Shown here in pieces: positions 55,544 to 64,000 of a stretch of 64,000 bases of DNA (positions are counted from its first letter, which is position 1; the number at the start of each line of letters is the position of its first letter). This DNA is from Paracoccaceae bacterium (GTDB lineage Bacteria; Pseudomonadota; Alphaproteobacteria; Rhodobacterales; Rhodobacteraceae): the NCBI GenBank assembly GCA_024742695.1, contig JANSXY010000003.1, positions 228,355 to 292,354 on the forward strand. Reading direction: 5' to 3'. The notes under the pieces were generated by a model that did not search any database, was not told the origin of the DNA, and saw only the letters and a program-made list of their open reading frames with translations. The position numbers and the translations under genes were made by a program.

Positions 55544-56305
55544 TCAAACCTTGGGATCGGGGTTCTCCGTATGGCCGTCGACGGCGATGATCTGGCCGGA
55601 CACCCGGCGCGCGGCGGGCGAGCCCAGGAACACCGCCATCGCCGCGATATCCTCGGCGGTGACGAAACTGCGCATCGAGGTGCCGGCGGCATAGCCCCGG
55701 TAGACCGCGTCGCGCGTCGTGCCCTTGATCTCCGCCTCGCGCGCGAGAACGCCTTCCATCCGCGGCCCCTCGACGGCGCCGGGGCAGATCGCGTTGGCGC
55801 GGATGCCGTGCGGTCCCAGTTCCATCGCCGCGGTCTTCATCAGCCCGTGCAGCCCCCATTTCGAGGCCGCGTAGGGCGCGCGGTTCGGAAAGCCGTACTG
55901 CCCTGCCGTGGAGGACGTGTAGACGATCGCGCCGGACCCGGCAGCGACGAGGATCGGCGCGGCGTGCTTGGTGCACAGGAACGCGCCTTCGAGATTCACC
56001 GCCATGCAGGCGCGCCAGTCCGCCAGCGCGACATCCGCGATCCGCGCGGTCGGCCCGGCGATTCCGGCGTTGCAGCACAGCACGTCGAGCCCGCCCCAGT
56101 CCGTCGCGATCCTGCCGAACAGGGCGGCGACCTCGGCCTCGTCGGCGATGTCCACCCGGTCGCGGCGCCAGTCCGCCGGGCAGGCGGCCAGCGCCGCCGC
56201 GTCGGCGTCGCAGACCCAGACCCGCGCGCCGGTCTCGGCGAAGGCCAGGCCCATCGCCCGGCCGATGCCGCTGCCCCCTGCCGTGATCAGAACCCTTTGC
56301 GCCAT
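55544..56305 (-). CDS. short-chain dehydrogenase/reductase
   Basis: The 253-residue SDR has the cofactor loop TAGGSGIGRAMG, CNAGIAGP, the catalytic Ser region (YTSSTAGQYGF) and YAASK. A D in VWVCDAD suggests NAD preference. The substrate is unknown. It lies 30 bp downstream of the TauE exporter gene on the same strand. Confidence 0.9.
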   Translation of the reverse strand: MAQRVLITAGGSGIGRAMGLAFAETGARVWVCDADAAALAACPADWRRDRVDIADEAEVAALFGRIATDWGGLDVLCCNAGIAGPTARIADVALADWRACMAVNLEGAFLCTKHAAPILVAAGSGAIVYTSSTAGQYGFPNRAPYAASKWGLHGLMKTAAMELGPHGIRANAICPGAVEGPRMEGVLAREAEIKGTTRDAVYRGYAAGTSMRSFVTAEDIAAMAVFLGSPAARRVSGQIIAVDGHTENPDPKV

Positions 56306-56335
56306 CGTCCCGTCCCCTTGCGGCCCGCGCCGAAC

Positions 56336-57085
56336 CTAGCCCGCCGGCCGTGCCGCCTGCCACAGCAATCGCAGCGACACTGCCAAGAGCGCCCAGGTCA
56401 CCAGCGCGAAGAACAGCCGCTCGGGCAGCCGCCGTACCAGCCACAGGCCCAGGAACACCGACCCCGCCGCCGGCAACATCAGCACGGCGGCGGTCTTCAG
56501 GTTGCCCGGCGACAGCTGGCCCAGCGCCCAGTACGGGATCAGCTTGATCGCGTTGATCCAGGCGAAGGCGATGGTCGAGGTGCCGGCGAAGACGGTCTTC
56601 GACAGGCCCAGCGGCAGCACGTAGACCTGCCAGGGCGGGCCGCCGGCATGGCTGACGAAACTGGTGAAGCCGGTGGCCGCGCCCCAGAACAGGCCGGGGC
56701 CGACGCGGGCCGGTCGCGGTTCGGGCGGCGGGCCGCGGCGCAGGATCAGCGATAGCGCGAAGACCGTGCCGATCAGCCCGACCAGCGCCACGACCGCGCG
56801 TTCCGGCACGATCGAGGCGGTCAGCCCGCCGATCGCGATGCCGACCGCCGCCGCCGGAACCACGATCCACAGCACGCGCCGGTCGTAGGCGCGCCGGTAG
56901 GCGTAAAGGCCGAAGATGTCCGAGACGACGTAGACCGGCAGAAGCAGGCCGGCCGCCGTGACCGGCGAGATCCACAGCGACAACAGCGGCACCGACAGCA
57001 TCGCCACCACTGGCAGGCCGCCCTTGCCCATCCCGACCAGCATCGCCGCGACGATGGCGGCCGCCCAGAACGCCGGACCTTCCAA
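56336..57085 (-). CDS. TauE/SafE family sulfite exporter-like membrane protein
   Basis: The 249-residue protein has about eight hydrophobic helices and the family's GMGKGGLPVVAMLSVPLL and FTSFVSHAGGPPWQVY motifs. Such proteins export sulfite, sulfoacetate or related anions. The start is a TTG at 57085 because AAGGAGG lies 8 nt upstream; the much longer open frame to 58522 runs antisense to mdh and is rejected. Confidence 0.88.
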   Translation of the reverse strand: MEGPAFWAAAIVAAMLVGMGKGGLPVVAMLSVPLLSLWISPVTAAGLLLPVYVVSDIFGLYAYRRAYDRRVLWIVVPAAAVGIAIGGLTASIVPERAVVALVGLIGTVFALSLILRRGPPPEPRPARVGPGLFWGAATGFTSFVSHAGGPPWQVYVLPLGLSKTVFAGTSTIAFAWINAIKLIPYWALGQLSPGNLKTAAVLMLPAAGSVFLGLWLVRRLPERLFFALVTWALLAVSLRLLWQAARPAG

Positions 57086-57145
57086 CCGATTCGCCTCCTT
57101 CCGCCGATCACGGGCGGCGCGCACCGCCCGGATCATCGCCGTTAG

Positions 57146-58237
<1,092 letters not shown>

Positions 58238-58261
58238 TCCGGCCCGACAGGCACAGCCTTC

Positions 58262-58296
58262 GGCCGCGCGCCCCAAGCCGGGCGCGCGGCCTTTTT
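58262..58296 (+). terminator. intrinsic terminator of mdh
   Basis: GGCCGCGCGCC (58262-58272) pairs with GGCGCGCGGCC (58281-58291, with one G offset around the loop CCAAGCC), then TTTTT (58292-58296). It ends 59 bp after the mdh stop codon. Confidence 0.88.
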
Positions 58297-58350
58297 GCGG
58301 GTGATGCTTTGTCGCATTCCCACGCCGGTTTCGATTCGACTCCACCCCGT

Positions 58351-58399
58351 TCCGAATTTTGTGATCACACAATTCTTGGGTGTGATCACAAAATTCGGA
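58351..58399. promoter_or_regulatory. 20-bp perfect inverted repeat with twin TGTGATCACA sites
   Basis: The arms 58351-58370 and 58380-58399 are perfectly complementary around a 9-nt spacer (AATTCTTGG). Each arm contains the palindrome TGTGATCACA, so the element is a dyad of dyads. It is AT-rich in a GC-rich region and lies 98 bp upstream of sucC, after the mdh terminator. It could be a tandem operator for a regulator of the suc genes, or a strong RNA hairpin in the sucC leader; the sequence alone does not decide. Confidence 0.6.
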
Positions 58400-58496
58400 T
58401 TTTTGGGGCGCATTCGCCCGATCGGCCCGAATTCCCTTTGGAACACGGCGCGGCCATGTCATCAGGGCGCAAATCGAACCAGTACGGGACACGCCG

Positions 58497-59690
58497 ATGA
58501 ACATCCATGAATACCAGGCCAAGGCGCTTCTGCGGTCCTACGGCGCGCCGGTTTCCGACGGGCGCGTCGTGCTGCGCGCGGAAGAGGCGAAGACGGCGGC
58601 GGGCGCGCTCGACGGGCCGTTGTGGGTCGTCAAGGCGCAGATTCACGCCGGCGGCCGTGGCAAGGGATCGTTCAAGGAACCCGAGGCGGGCGAGAAGGGC
58701 GGCGTGCGGCTGGCGAAATCGGTCGAGGAGGCCGAGACGCTGGTCAAGCAGATGCTGGGCCGCACGCTGGTCACGCACCAGACCGGCCCGGTCGGCAAGC
58801 AGGTCGGCCGCGTCTACATCGAGGACGGATCGGACATCGCGCGCGAACTCTATCTCGCGCTGCTGGTCGACCGGCAGACCAGCCGGATCGCCTTCGTCTG
58901 CTCGACCGAGGGCGGCATGGACATCGAGGAGGTCGCGGCCGCGACGCCCGAGAAGATCCTGTCGTTCTCCGTCGATCCGGCCTCGGGCCTGTCGGATTTC
59001 CACGGCCGCCGCGTGGCCTTCGCGCTGGGGCTGGAGGGCGGCCAGGTCAAGCAATGCGTGGCGCTGGTGAAAACGCTCTACAAGCTCTTCGTCGAGAAGG
59101 ACATGGAGATGCTTGAGATCAATCCCCTGATCGTCACGCCCGACGGCAATCTCAAGTGTCTCGACGCCAAGATGGGCTTCGACGGCAACGCGCTTTACCG
59201 CCATCCCGACATCATGGAACTGCGCGACACGACCGAGGAAGACCCCAAGGAGCTTCAGGCCTCGAAATTCGATCTGAACTACATCGCGCTGGACGGCGAG
59301 ATCGGCTGCATGGTCAACGGCGCGGGCCTCGCCATGGCGACGATGGACATCATCAAGCTTTACGGCGCGGAACCGGCCAACTTCCTCGACGTCGGCGGCG
59401 GCGCGACGAAGGAGAAGGTGACGGAGGCGTTCAAGATCATCACCTCCGACCCGAACGTGAAGGGCATTCTGGTCAACATCTTCGGCGGGATCATGCGCTG
59501 CGACATCATCGCCGAAGGCGTGATCGCCGCGGTCCGCGAGGTCGGGCTTCAGGTGCCGCTGGTGGTGCGGCTGGAAGGCACGAACGTGGAAAAGGGCAAG
59601 GAGATCATCGCGGCCTCCGGCCTCAACGTGATCGCCGCCGACGACCTGAAGGACGGCGCGCAGAAGATCGTCAAGGCGGTCAGGGGCTGA
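58497..59690 (+). CDS. sucC: succinate--CoA ligase, beta subunit
   Basis: The ADP-forming TCA cycle enzyme subunit with the nucleotide-grasp domain. The 397-residue protein starts [19 protein letters not shown] and has [23 protein letters not shown] and [11 protein letters not shown]. It is separated from sucD by about 2.3 kb holding a lipoprotein gene and a glycosyltransferase gene. A long leader with a perfect inverted repeat lies upstream. Confidence 0.96.
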   Translation: MNIHEYQAKALLRSYGAPVSDGRVVLRAEEAKTAAGALDGPLWVVKAQIHAGGRGKGSFKEPEAGEKGGVRLAKSVEEAETLVKQMLGRTLVTHQTGPVGKQVGRVYIEDGSDIARELYLALLVDRQTSRIAFVCSTEGGMDIEEVAAATPEKILSFSVDPASGLSDFHGRRVAFALGLEGGQVKQCVALVKTLYKLFVEKDMEMLEINPLIVTPDGNLKCLDAKMGFDGNALYRHPDIMELRDTTEEDPKELQASKFDLNYIALDGEIGCMVNGAGLAMATMDIIKLYGAEPANFLDVGGGATKEKVTEAFKIITSDPNVKGILVNIFGGIMRCDIIAEGVIAAVREVGLQVPLVVRLEGTNVEKGKEIIAASGLNVIAADDLKDGAQKIVKAVRG

Positions 59691-59701
59691 GGCCGGGCGC
59701 G

Positions 59702-60259
59702 ATGCGACAGCAGGCAGCGACGGCACATGGCGGGACGGCGACGGCGCTCCTTGCGCCTGTCATGCTTGCCGCCTGCGTTGGCGGCACGCCGTCGCCCGAG
59801 GCCTACGAACTCGCGAATATCTACGCCGACAACGTGGTCCCGAAATCGACCCCGGCGCGGTTCACGCGGGCCTTCGAACGCTACTGCCTCGATGACGCGA
59901 CCGGCGAGATCGACGCGCGGCTGCGGGCCGATGACTACGTGCCCGTGCCGCGCCGCGCCGGTGCCAGGGTGCAAAGCTGGGTGGTGGATGACCGCCGCCC
60001 CGCCGTGATGCTGCTGGACGGCGGCGCGGGCTGTTCCGTCGCCGCCGAGGCGCGCACCGGACAGACAACCGGGGTGCGGGCGCTCGTCGCCCGCCGCTTC
60101 CCCGGCGCCACCCCGATCGACCCGGCAACGGTCGGGGCCGATGTCGAACAGGCCTGGGCGGTTCCTGACAAGACCGGCTCGATCCTGTTCACCCAGCGGA
60201 TCGGAACGCCACATACACCGTCGCGCCTGGTCCTCGGGATCCTGCGCGGCAACGGATGA
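59702..60259 (+). CDS. predicted lipoprotein between sucC and sucD
   Basis: The 185-residue protein has a lipoprotein signal (LLAPVMLAAC, lipid on C25) and an unrecognised mature part with two cysteines (RYCLDDATGE; GGAGCSVAAEA). Its start lies 11 bp after the sucC stop. Rhodobacterial suc operons often have small unknown genes at this place. The role is unknown. Confidence 0.7.
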   Translation: MRQQAATAHGGTATALLAPVMLAACVGGTPSPEAYELANIYADNVVPKSTPARFTRAFERYCLDDATGEIDARLRADDYVPVPRRAGARVQSWVVDDRRPAVMLLDGGAGCSVAAEARTGQTTGVRALVARRFPGATPIDPATVGADVEQAWAVPDKTGSILFTQRIGTPHTPSRLVLGILRGNG

Positions 60260-60302
60260 ACTGTCCGGGCAACCGGGCCAGCGAACGAAGAGAGACCCGA
60301 CG

Positions 60303-60416
60303 ATGGCGGCAGACATGACCCGGCGCAACCGCACCATCCTCATGCCGTCCGGCTGCGCGGCACGGATCGGTTACGCCGCCGGTATCGCCGTCGCCCCCGC
60401 GGTGCGCAGGCGATAG
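60303..60416 (+). CDS. possible 37-residue ORF, doubtful
   Basis: An Arg/Ala-rich ORF (MAADMTRRNRTILMPSG, then VAPAVRRR) follows GAAGAGAG at reasonable spacing, between the lipoprotein gene and the glycosyltransferase gene. It has no recognisable feature and could be chance in GC-rich DNA. It is listed only because the 178-bp gap holds nothing else. Confidence 0.25.
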   Translation: MAADMTRRNRTILMPSGCAARIGYAAGIAVAPAVRRR

Positions 60417-60437
60417 GGCGCGAGCACGGTCTTGGGC

Positions 60438-61931
60438 ATGGTGATGACACAAAACCTCGATACCACCGCCGGCCCGGCCCCGCGCGACCGGGCCGGGTGG
60501 GTGTTGCGCCACGCGCCGGCGATCATCCTGGTCTATCTGGGCCTGCATTTCGTGCTGCGCACGCTCATTCCCGGCGGAATGAGCTGGGACGAGGCCGAGC
60601 AGCTTGTCGTCACGCAGGATCTGGCGCTTGGCTACGGCCAGCAGCCGCCGCTTTACAACTGGATCCAGTGGGCGGTGTTCGCGGTGACCGGGCCCGGCAT
60701 GGTCGGCATGGCGCTGGTCAAGCATCTGGCTCTGGCCGCGATCTACCTGGGTCTCTGGGCGCTGGCGCGGCAGCTTGGCGCCTCGCGGCAGGTCGCGGCG
60801 GTGGCGCTGTTCGGCGGCCTGCTGATGCCGACGCTCTACTGGGAATGCCACCGCGACCTCACGCACCTGGTGCTGGTGACCGCCGTGGCGATCTGGACGC
60901 CGGTGGCCGTCATCGCCGCGCTGCGCGCGCCCGGGCCGGCGGCGTTCGCGCTGGTCGGCGCGGTGTTCGCCGCCGGCTGTCTGGCGAAGTGGAACTATCC
61001 GATCGTGATGGCCGGGCTGGCCGCCGCGCTCGTCGGTGACCGGCGCGCCCGCACCCGGCTTTGGGGCCTGAGCGCCGCGGTGACCCTGGCGCTGATCGCG
61101 CTGCCGACCGCCTGGATGGCGCGGAACTGGGCGCTCACGGTCGCCGACCGCGGGTCTTTCGAGATCGAGCGAGGGCCGCTCCTGCCGCTCATGGGCCGGT
61201 CCGCCGCCGCGGTGGTGGAGGCCTATGCCCTCGAAACCGCGCTGGTCGTCCTGGTGATGCTGGCGGTCTTCCGGCTTGGCGCCCGCCGCGCCGCGGCCGA
61301 TACCGCGGCGGTCACCGCGGATCGGCGGCTGGTGGAACGGACGATGCTGTTCAGCTTCCTGCTGACGCTGGTGCTGACCATGGCCGTGGGGGCCACCGAG
61401 GTGATCAATCGCTGGCTCTTGCCGCTGACGATCTTCGCGCCGGCGGTTCTGGCGCTGCGGCTGGCGCCCTGGATGACCGCGCCGCGCCGCACCGGGTTCG
61501 TCACCCTTGCCGCGGGCCTGATGCTTCTGATGCTGGTCTTCTACCCTATGCACCTCGTCAAAGGGGGCGACAATCCCTCGACCCAGTCGGCGCCTTTCGC
61601 GGCGGTGCCCGATGCGATCGGGATCGGCGCGGGCGACATGGTCTATGCCTCCGACGTGCTGATCGGCGGCAACCTTCGGTTGGCCGAACCGGGCCTGGCC
61701 GTGGTGACGCCGAAAACGCCGACCGTCGACAGCGGGCGGGCGCCGGATGTCGTGGTCTGGTGGGGCCGCGACCGGCCCGACGCGCCGGCCCCGGCCGACC
61801 TGCGCGCGCTGCTGGCGGCGAAGGGCTACGGCGATCTCGAGCTTGCCGCGCCGCGCACGATGGCGCTGCCCTATCCGGCGCCGCACGCCGATCGCCGGCT
61901 GAACCTGTTCTGGGTGGAGGTGCCGGGATGA
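60438..61931 (+). CDS. ArnT-like glycosyltransferase family 39 membrane protein
   Basis: The 497-residue protein has about ten hydrophobic helices and the GT39-type catalytic Asp-Glu in [13 protein letters not shown] on the first loop, then QQPPLYNW. This resembles the PMT/ArnT superfamily that uses polyprenyl-phosphate sugars on lipid A or proteins in the periplasm. The start is uncertain (TTG 60432, ATG 60438, GTG 60441, ATG 60444). Its place between sucC and sucD has no metabolic logic and suggests insertion into the operon. Confidence 0.85.
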   Translation: MVMTQNLDTTAGPAPRDRAGWVLRHAPAIILVYLGLHFVLRTLIPGGMSWDEAEQLVVTQDLALGYGQQPPLYNWIQWAVFAVTGPGMVGMALVKHLALAAIYLGLWALARQLGASRQVAAVALFGGLLMPTLYWECHRDLTHLVLVTAVAIWTPVAVIAALRAPGPAAFALVGAVFAAGCLAKWNYPIVMAGLAAALVGDRRARTRLWGLSAAVTLALIALPTAWMARNWALTVADRGSFEIERGPLLPLMGRSAAAVVEAYALETALVVLVMLAVFRLGARRAAADTAAVTADRRLVERTMLFSFLLTLVLTMAVGATEVINRWLLPLTIFAPAVLALRLAPWMTAPRRTGFVTLAAGLMLLMLVFYPMHLVKGGDNPSTQSAPFAAVPDAIGIGAGDMVYASDVLIGGNLRLAEPGLAVVTPKTPTVDSGRAPDVVVWWGRDRPDAPAPADLRALLAAKGYGDLELAAPRTMALPYPAPHADRRLNLFWVEVPG

Positions 61932-62031
61932 TCCAGCGCCGTCGCCCGATGCCCCCGACCACAGCCGTTTCGCGCCCTTGCCGCGCCGGCGCCGGATCCA
62001 CATTTCAACCGAACCGAAGGAGAGGCCGCGC

Positions 62032-62916
62032 ATGGCAGTCCTCATAGACGAAAACACCAAGGTCATCTGCCAGGGCTTCACCGGCTCGCAGGGCACGTTC
62101 CATTCGGAACAGGCCATCGCCTACGGCACGAAGATGGTCGGCGGCGTGACGCCGGGCAAGGGCGGGCAGGAGCATCTGGGCCTGCCGGTCTTCAACTCGG
62201 TCCACGAGGCGAAGGCCACGACCGGGGCGAATGCCAGCGTGATCTACGTGCCGCCGCCCTTCGCGGCCGACTCGATCCTCGAGGCGATCGACGCGAACAT
62301 GGAGCTCATCGTCTGCATCACCGAGGGCATCCCGGTGCTCGACATGATGAAGGTCAAGCGCGCGCTGGAAGGATCGGGGTCGATCCTGATCGGCCCCAAC
62401 TGCCCCGGCGTCATCACCCCCGATGCCTGCAAGATCGGCATCATGCCCGGCCATATCCACAAGCGCGGGTCTGTCGGTGTCGTCAGCCGCTCGGGCACAC
62501 TGACCTACGAGGCGGTCAAGCAGACCACCGACGTGGGGCTGGGCCAGTCGACCTGCGTGGGCATCGGCGGCGATCCGATCAAGGGCACCGAGCATATCGA
62601 CGTGCTGGAATGGTTCCTCGCCGATGACGAGACCGAAAGCATCATCATGATCGGCGAGATCGGCGGCTCGGCCGAGGAAGAGGCGGCGCAGTTCCTGGCC
62701 GACGAGAAGAAGCGCGGCCGCTGGAAGCCGACCGCGGGCTTCATCGCCGGGCGCACCGCGCCGCCGGGCCGCCGGATGGGCCACGCCGGCGCGATCGTCG
62801 CCGGCGGCAAGGGCGGCGCCGAGGACAAGATCGAGGCGATGAAATCGGCCGGGATCGTGGTGGCCGACAGCCCCGCGGGACTGGGCGAGGCGGTGCTGAA
62901 GGCGCTGGGAAGGTAG
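62032..62916 (+). CDS. sucD: succinate--CoA ligase, alpha subunit
   Basis: The 294-residue CoA-binding subunit begins [20 protein letters not shown] and has [29 protein letters not shown] and the phospho-His loop [17 protein letters not shown] lies 9 nt before the ATG. It pairs with sucC despite the 2.3-kb gap. Confidence 0.97.
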   Translation: MAVLIDENTKVICQGFTGSQGTFHSEQAIAYGTKMVGGVTPGKGGQEHLGLPVFNSVHEAKATTGANASVIYVPPPFAADSILEAIDANMELIVCITEGIPVLDMMKVKRALEGSGSILIGPNCPGVITPDACKIGIMPGHIHKRGSVGVVSRSGTLTYEAVKQTTDVGLGQSTCVGIGGDPIKGTEHIDVLEWFLADDETESIIMIGEIGGSAEEEAAQFLADEKKRGRWKPTAGFIAGRTAPPGRRMGHAGAIVAGGKGGAEDKIEAMKSAGIVVADSPAGLGEAVLKALGR

Positions 62917-62968
62917 CGAGTAGGGTAGTGACGTCGGCCTTCGGTCGACTTGTTTCGAGGTGCGCGTA

Positions 62969-63379
62969 GTGAGTGGAAAGTCAGAGGGTAATCCAATCGT
63001 AGGTTTCCTAGTGCTCTGTTTACTAGGGTTTGCCCTCTACTCGTGCGTGTCGGGCCCTGCCGAGACGCCAGAGGAAAGACGGGTGCGAGAGGCAAACGAG
63101 CGGCTAGAGGCCGCCGAGGACAAAATGAAAGGGTTCCATTGCTTGAGTAACTGGGATGGATCACACAGCGCCTTCAGGGACGCCGTTCAAGATCGCATGC
63201 GCGATCCCGATAGCTTTGAGCATATGGAAACGAGGGTCACCCCGGTATCCGCCGAGGGCACTCACACGATATTCATGAAATACCGCGCTCGTAACGGGTT
63301 TGGCGGAATGAATGTCGGCACTGCCGTTGGCACCTATAAGAACAGTGACTGTTCTTTCACATTAATTGCAGTCGAATAG
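62969..63379 (+). CDS. AT-richer small secreted/membrane protein between sucD and sucA
   Basis: The 136-residue protein has an N-terminal hydrophobic segment with a possible lipobox-like end (IVGFLVLCLLGFALYSC), a charged stretch (EERRVREANERLEAAEDK) and a domain with two further cysteines (FHCLSNWDGSHSAF; DPDSFEHMETRV; YKNSDCSF). The DPDSFEH pattern recalls widespread small domains of unknown role. GC is near 53%, with rare codons such as CTA and TTA, unlike its neighbours, which suggests transfer. The GTG at 62969 follows GAGG at 8 nt. Confidence 0.75.
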   Translation: MSGKSEGNPIVGFLVLCLLGFALYSCVSGPAETPEERRVREANERLEAAEDKMKGFHCLSNWDGSHSAFRDAVQDRMRDPDSFEHMETRVTPVSAEGTHTIFMKYRARNGFGGMNVGTAVGTYKNSDCSFTLIAVE

Positions 63380-63395
63380 GCGAGGCTCGAAAGCC

Positions 63396-64000
63396 ATGAC
63401 CGACCAATCCCCGAACGACCAGTTCCACGCCTCGTCCTTCCTGCAGGGGCATAACGCGGAATATGTCGAACAGCTCTACGCCCGCTACGCGGCCGACCCG
63501 AACGCGGTCGACGAGGCCTGGGCGGCGTTCTTTCGCACGCTGGGCGACGATGCGACGGAGGTTCGCCGCGAGGCCGAGGGGCCGTCTTGGGCGCGGGCCG
63601 ACTGGCCGCCGGCCCCGACCGACGACCTGACCGCGGCGCTGACCGGCGAATGGCCGGCGGCGGCGAAGGAGGCGAAGGGCGCGGGCGACAAGATCAAGGC
63701 GAAGGCCGAGGGCGCCGGCGTGGCGCTGACCGAGGAGCAGATCAAGCGCGCGGTGCTGGACTCGATCCGGGCGCTGATGCTGATCCGCGCCTACCGGATC
63801 CGCGGCCACCTCGTCGCCGATCTCGACCCGCTGGGGATGCGCGACCAGACCCCGCACCCCGAGCTCGACCCGAAATCCTACGGCTTCACCGAGGCCGACA
63901 TGGACCGGCCGATCTTCATCGACAACGTGCTGGGGCTGCAACTGGCGTCGATGCGGCAGATCCTCGACATCGTGAAGCGGACCTATTGCGGCACCTTCGC
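63396..64000 (+). CDS. sucA: 2-oxoglutarate dehydrogenase E1, 3' end cut by window
   Basis: The first 201 residues are seen. They hold the E1o N-terminal segment (SSFLQGHNAEYVEQLYARY), a low-complexity Ala/Lys linker (about residues 90-110) and RAYRIRGHLVADLDPLGM, typical of SucA. The enzyme is the thiamin-dependent entry of the 2-oxoglutarate dehydrogenase complex. It follows the foreign-looking ORF by 16 bp. Confidence 0.95.
   Translation, partial: MTDQSPNDQFHASSFLQGHNAEYVEQLYARYAADPNAVDEAWAAFFRTLGDDATEVRREAEGPSWARADWPPAPTDDLTAALTGEWPAAAKEAKGAGDKIKAKAEGAGVALTEEQIKRAVLDSIRALMLIRAYRIRGHLVADLDPLGMRDQTPHPELDPKSYGFTEADMDRPIFIDNVLGLQLASMRQILDIVKRTYCGTF

Noticed and set aside
54621..56975. A 784-residue fusion ending in MoaD
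   Set aside because: The upstream part is antisense-like or out-of-frame to an SDR, pgsA and TauE genes; the ATG at 54875 gives a normal 84-residue MoaD.
58300..58496. tRNA-like or small-gene content in the mdh-sucC spacer
   Set aside because: No cloverleaf could be built around the TTCGATTC stretch, and the short frames here have no ribosome-binding site or conserved pattern; the inverted repeat is the only clear structure.
60189..62117. 642-codon minus-strand frame across the glycosyltransferase
   Set aside because: His/Arg/Gln-rich shadow of a membrane protein gene, with no start signal or motif.

Overview
The window is a GC-rich (about 70%), densely packed alphaproteobacterial chromosome segment. 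Gene content and order point to the Rhodobacteraceae/Paracoccaceae: dnaX-ybaB-recR, TrcR (DUF1013), COQ9, the small aa3-type cytochrome oxidase subunit IV, argH divergent from a TlpA-like thioredoxin, a UDG-moaB/pyrB-pyrC-plsY arrangement, moaE-moaD-pgsA, and a mdh-sucCD-sucA tricarboxylic-acid cluster. No prophage, insertion sequence, CRISPR array or tRNA gene was seen. Long ORFs opposite real genes are GC-driven shadows and are left out.

Layout. 1-9 kb: a 5'-truncated unknown gene, the SRP RNA gene ffs with its own promoter, rsgA, a small tyrosine phosphatase, the dnaX-ybaB-recR repair/replication operon, trcR, a quinone oxidoreductase, COQ9 and rpsU. 9-16 kb: an Lrp-type regulator divergent from alanine dehydrogenase, mscL, argH with two tiny lipoprotein genes behind it (one LptM-like), a TlpA-like thioredoxin, a PAS-only sensor and 3-methyladenine glycosylase. 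16-25 kb: an EAL phosphodiesterase, the polyhydroxybutyrate genes phaA and phaB with dyad operators, an EamA exporter, DUF465, a methyltransferase with DUF2007, long-chain polyprenyl synthase, ispE and a TPR lipoprotein-like protein. 25-36 kb: ETF-ubiquinone oxidoreductase, greA with a leader hairpin, acetyltransferases, CoxIV, an overlapping acyl-CoA dehydrogenase / metallo-hydrolase / DUF6173 cassette, TsaC/Sua5, an orphan DsbD N-domain and YqgE. 36-41 kb: an RND efflux pump (adaptor plus permease). 41-57 kb: moaB, uracil-DNA glycosylase, the pyrB-pyrC-plsY operon, gshA, rsmE, ubiA, a large OmpA/BON envelope protein, moaE-moaD-pgsA, an SDR and a TauE exporter. 57-64 kb: mdh, sucC, sucD and the start of sucA, with non-TCA genes between them.

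Functional themes are respiration and quinones (polyprenyl synthase, ubiA, COQ9, ETF-QO, CoxIV, TCA cycle), carbon storage (phaAB), molybdopterin cofactor (moaB, moaD, moaE), pyrimidine synthesis and DNA repair. The most interesting signals are a 20-bp perfect inverted repeat, each arm containing TGTGATCACA, between mdh and sucC; an AT-richer, probably imported small gene between sucD and sucA; an ArnT-like glycosyltransferase and a lipoprotein splitting sucC from sucD; a dihydroorotase that has lost its metal and catalytic motifs next to pyrB; a terminator-like hairpin in the greA leader; and two copies of a shared intergenic repeat between convergent genes.
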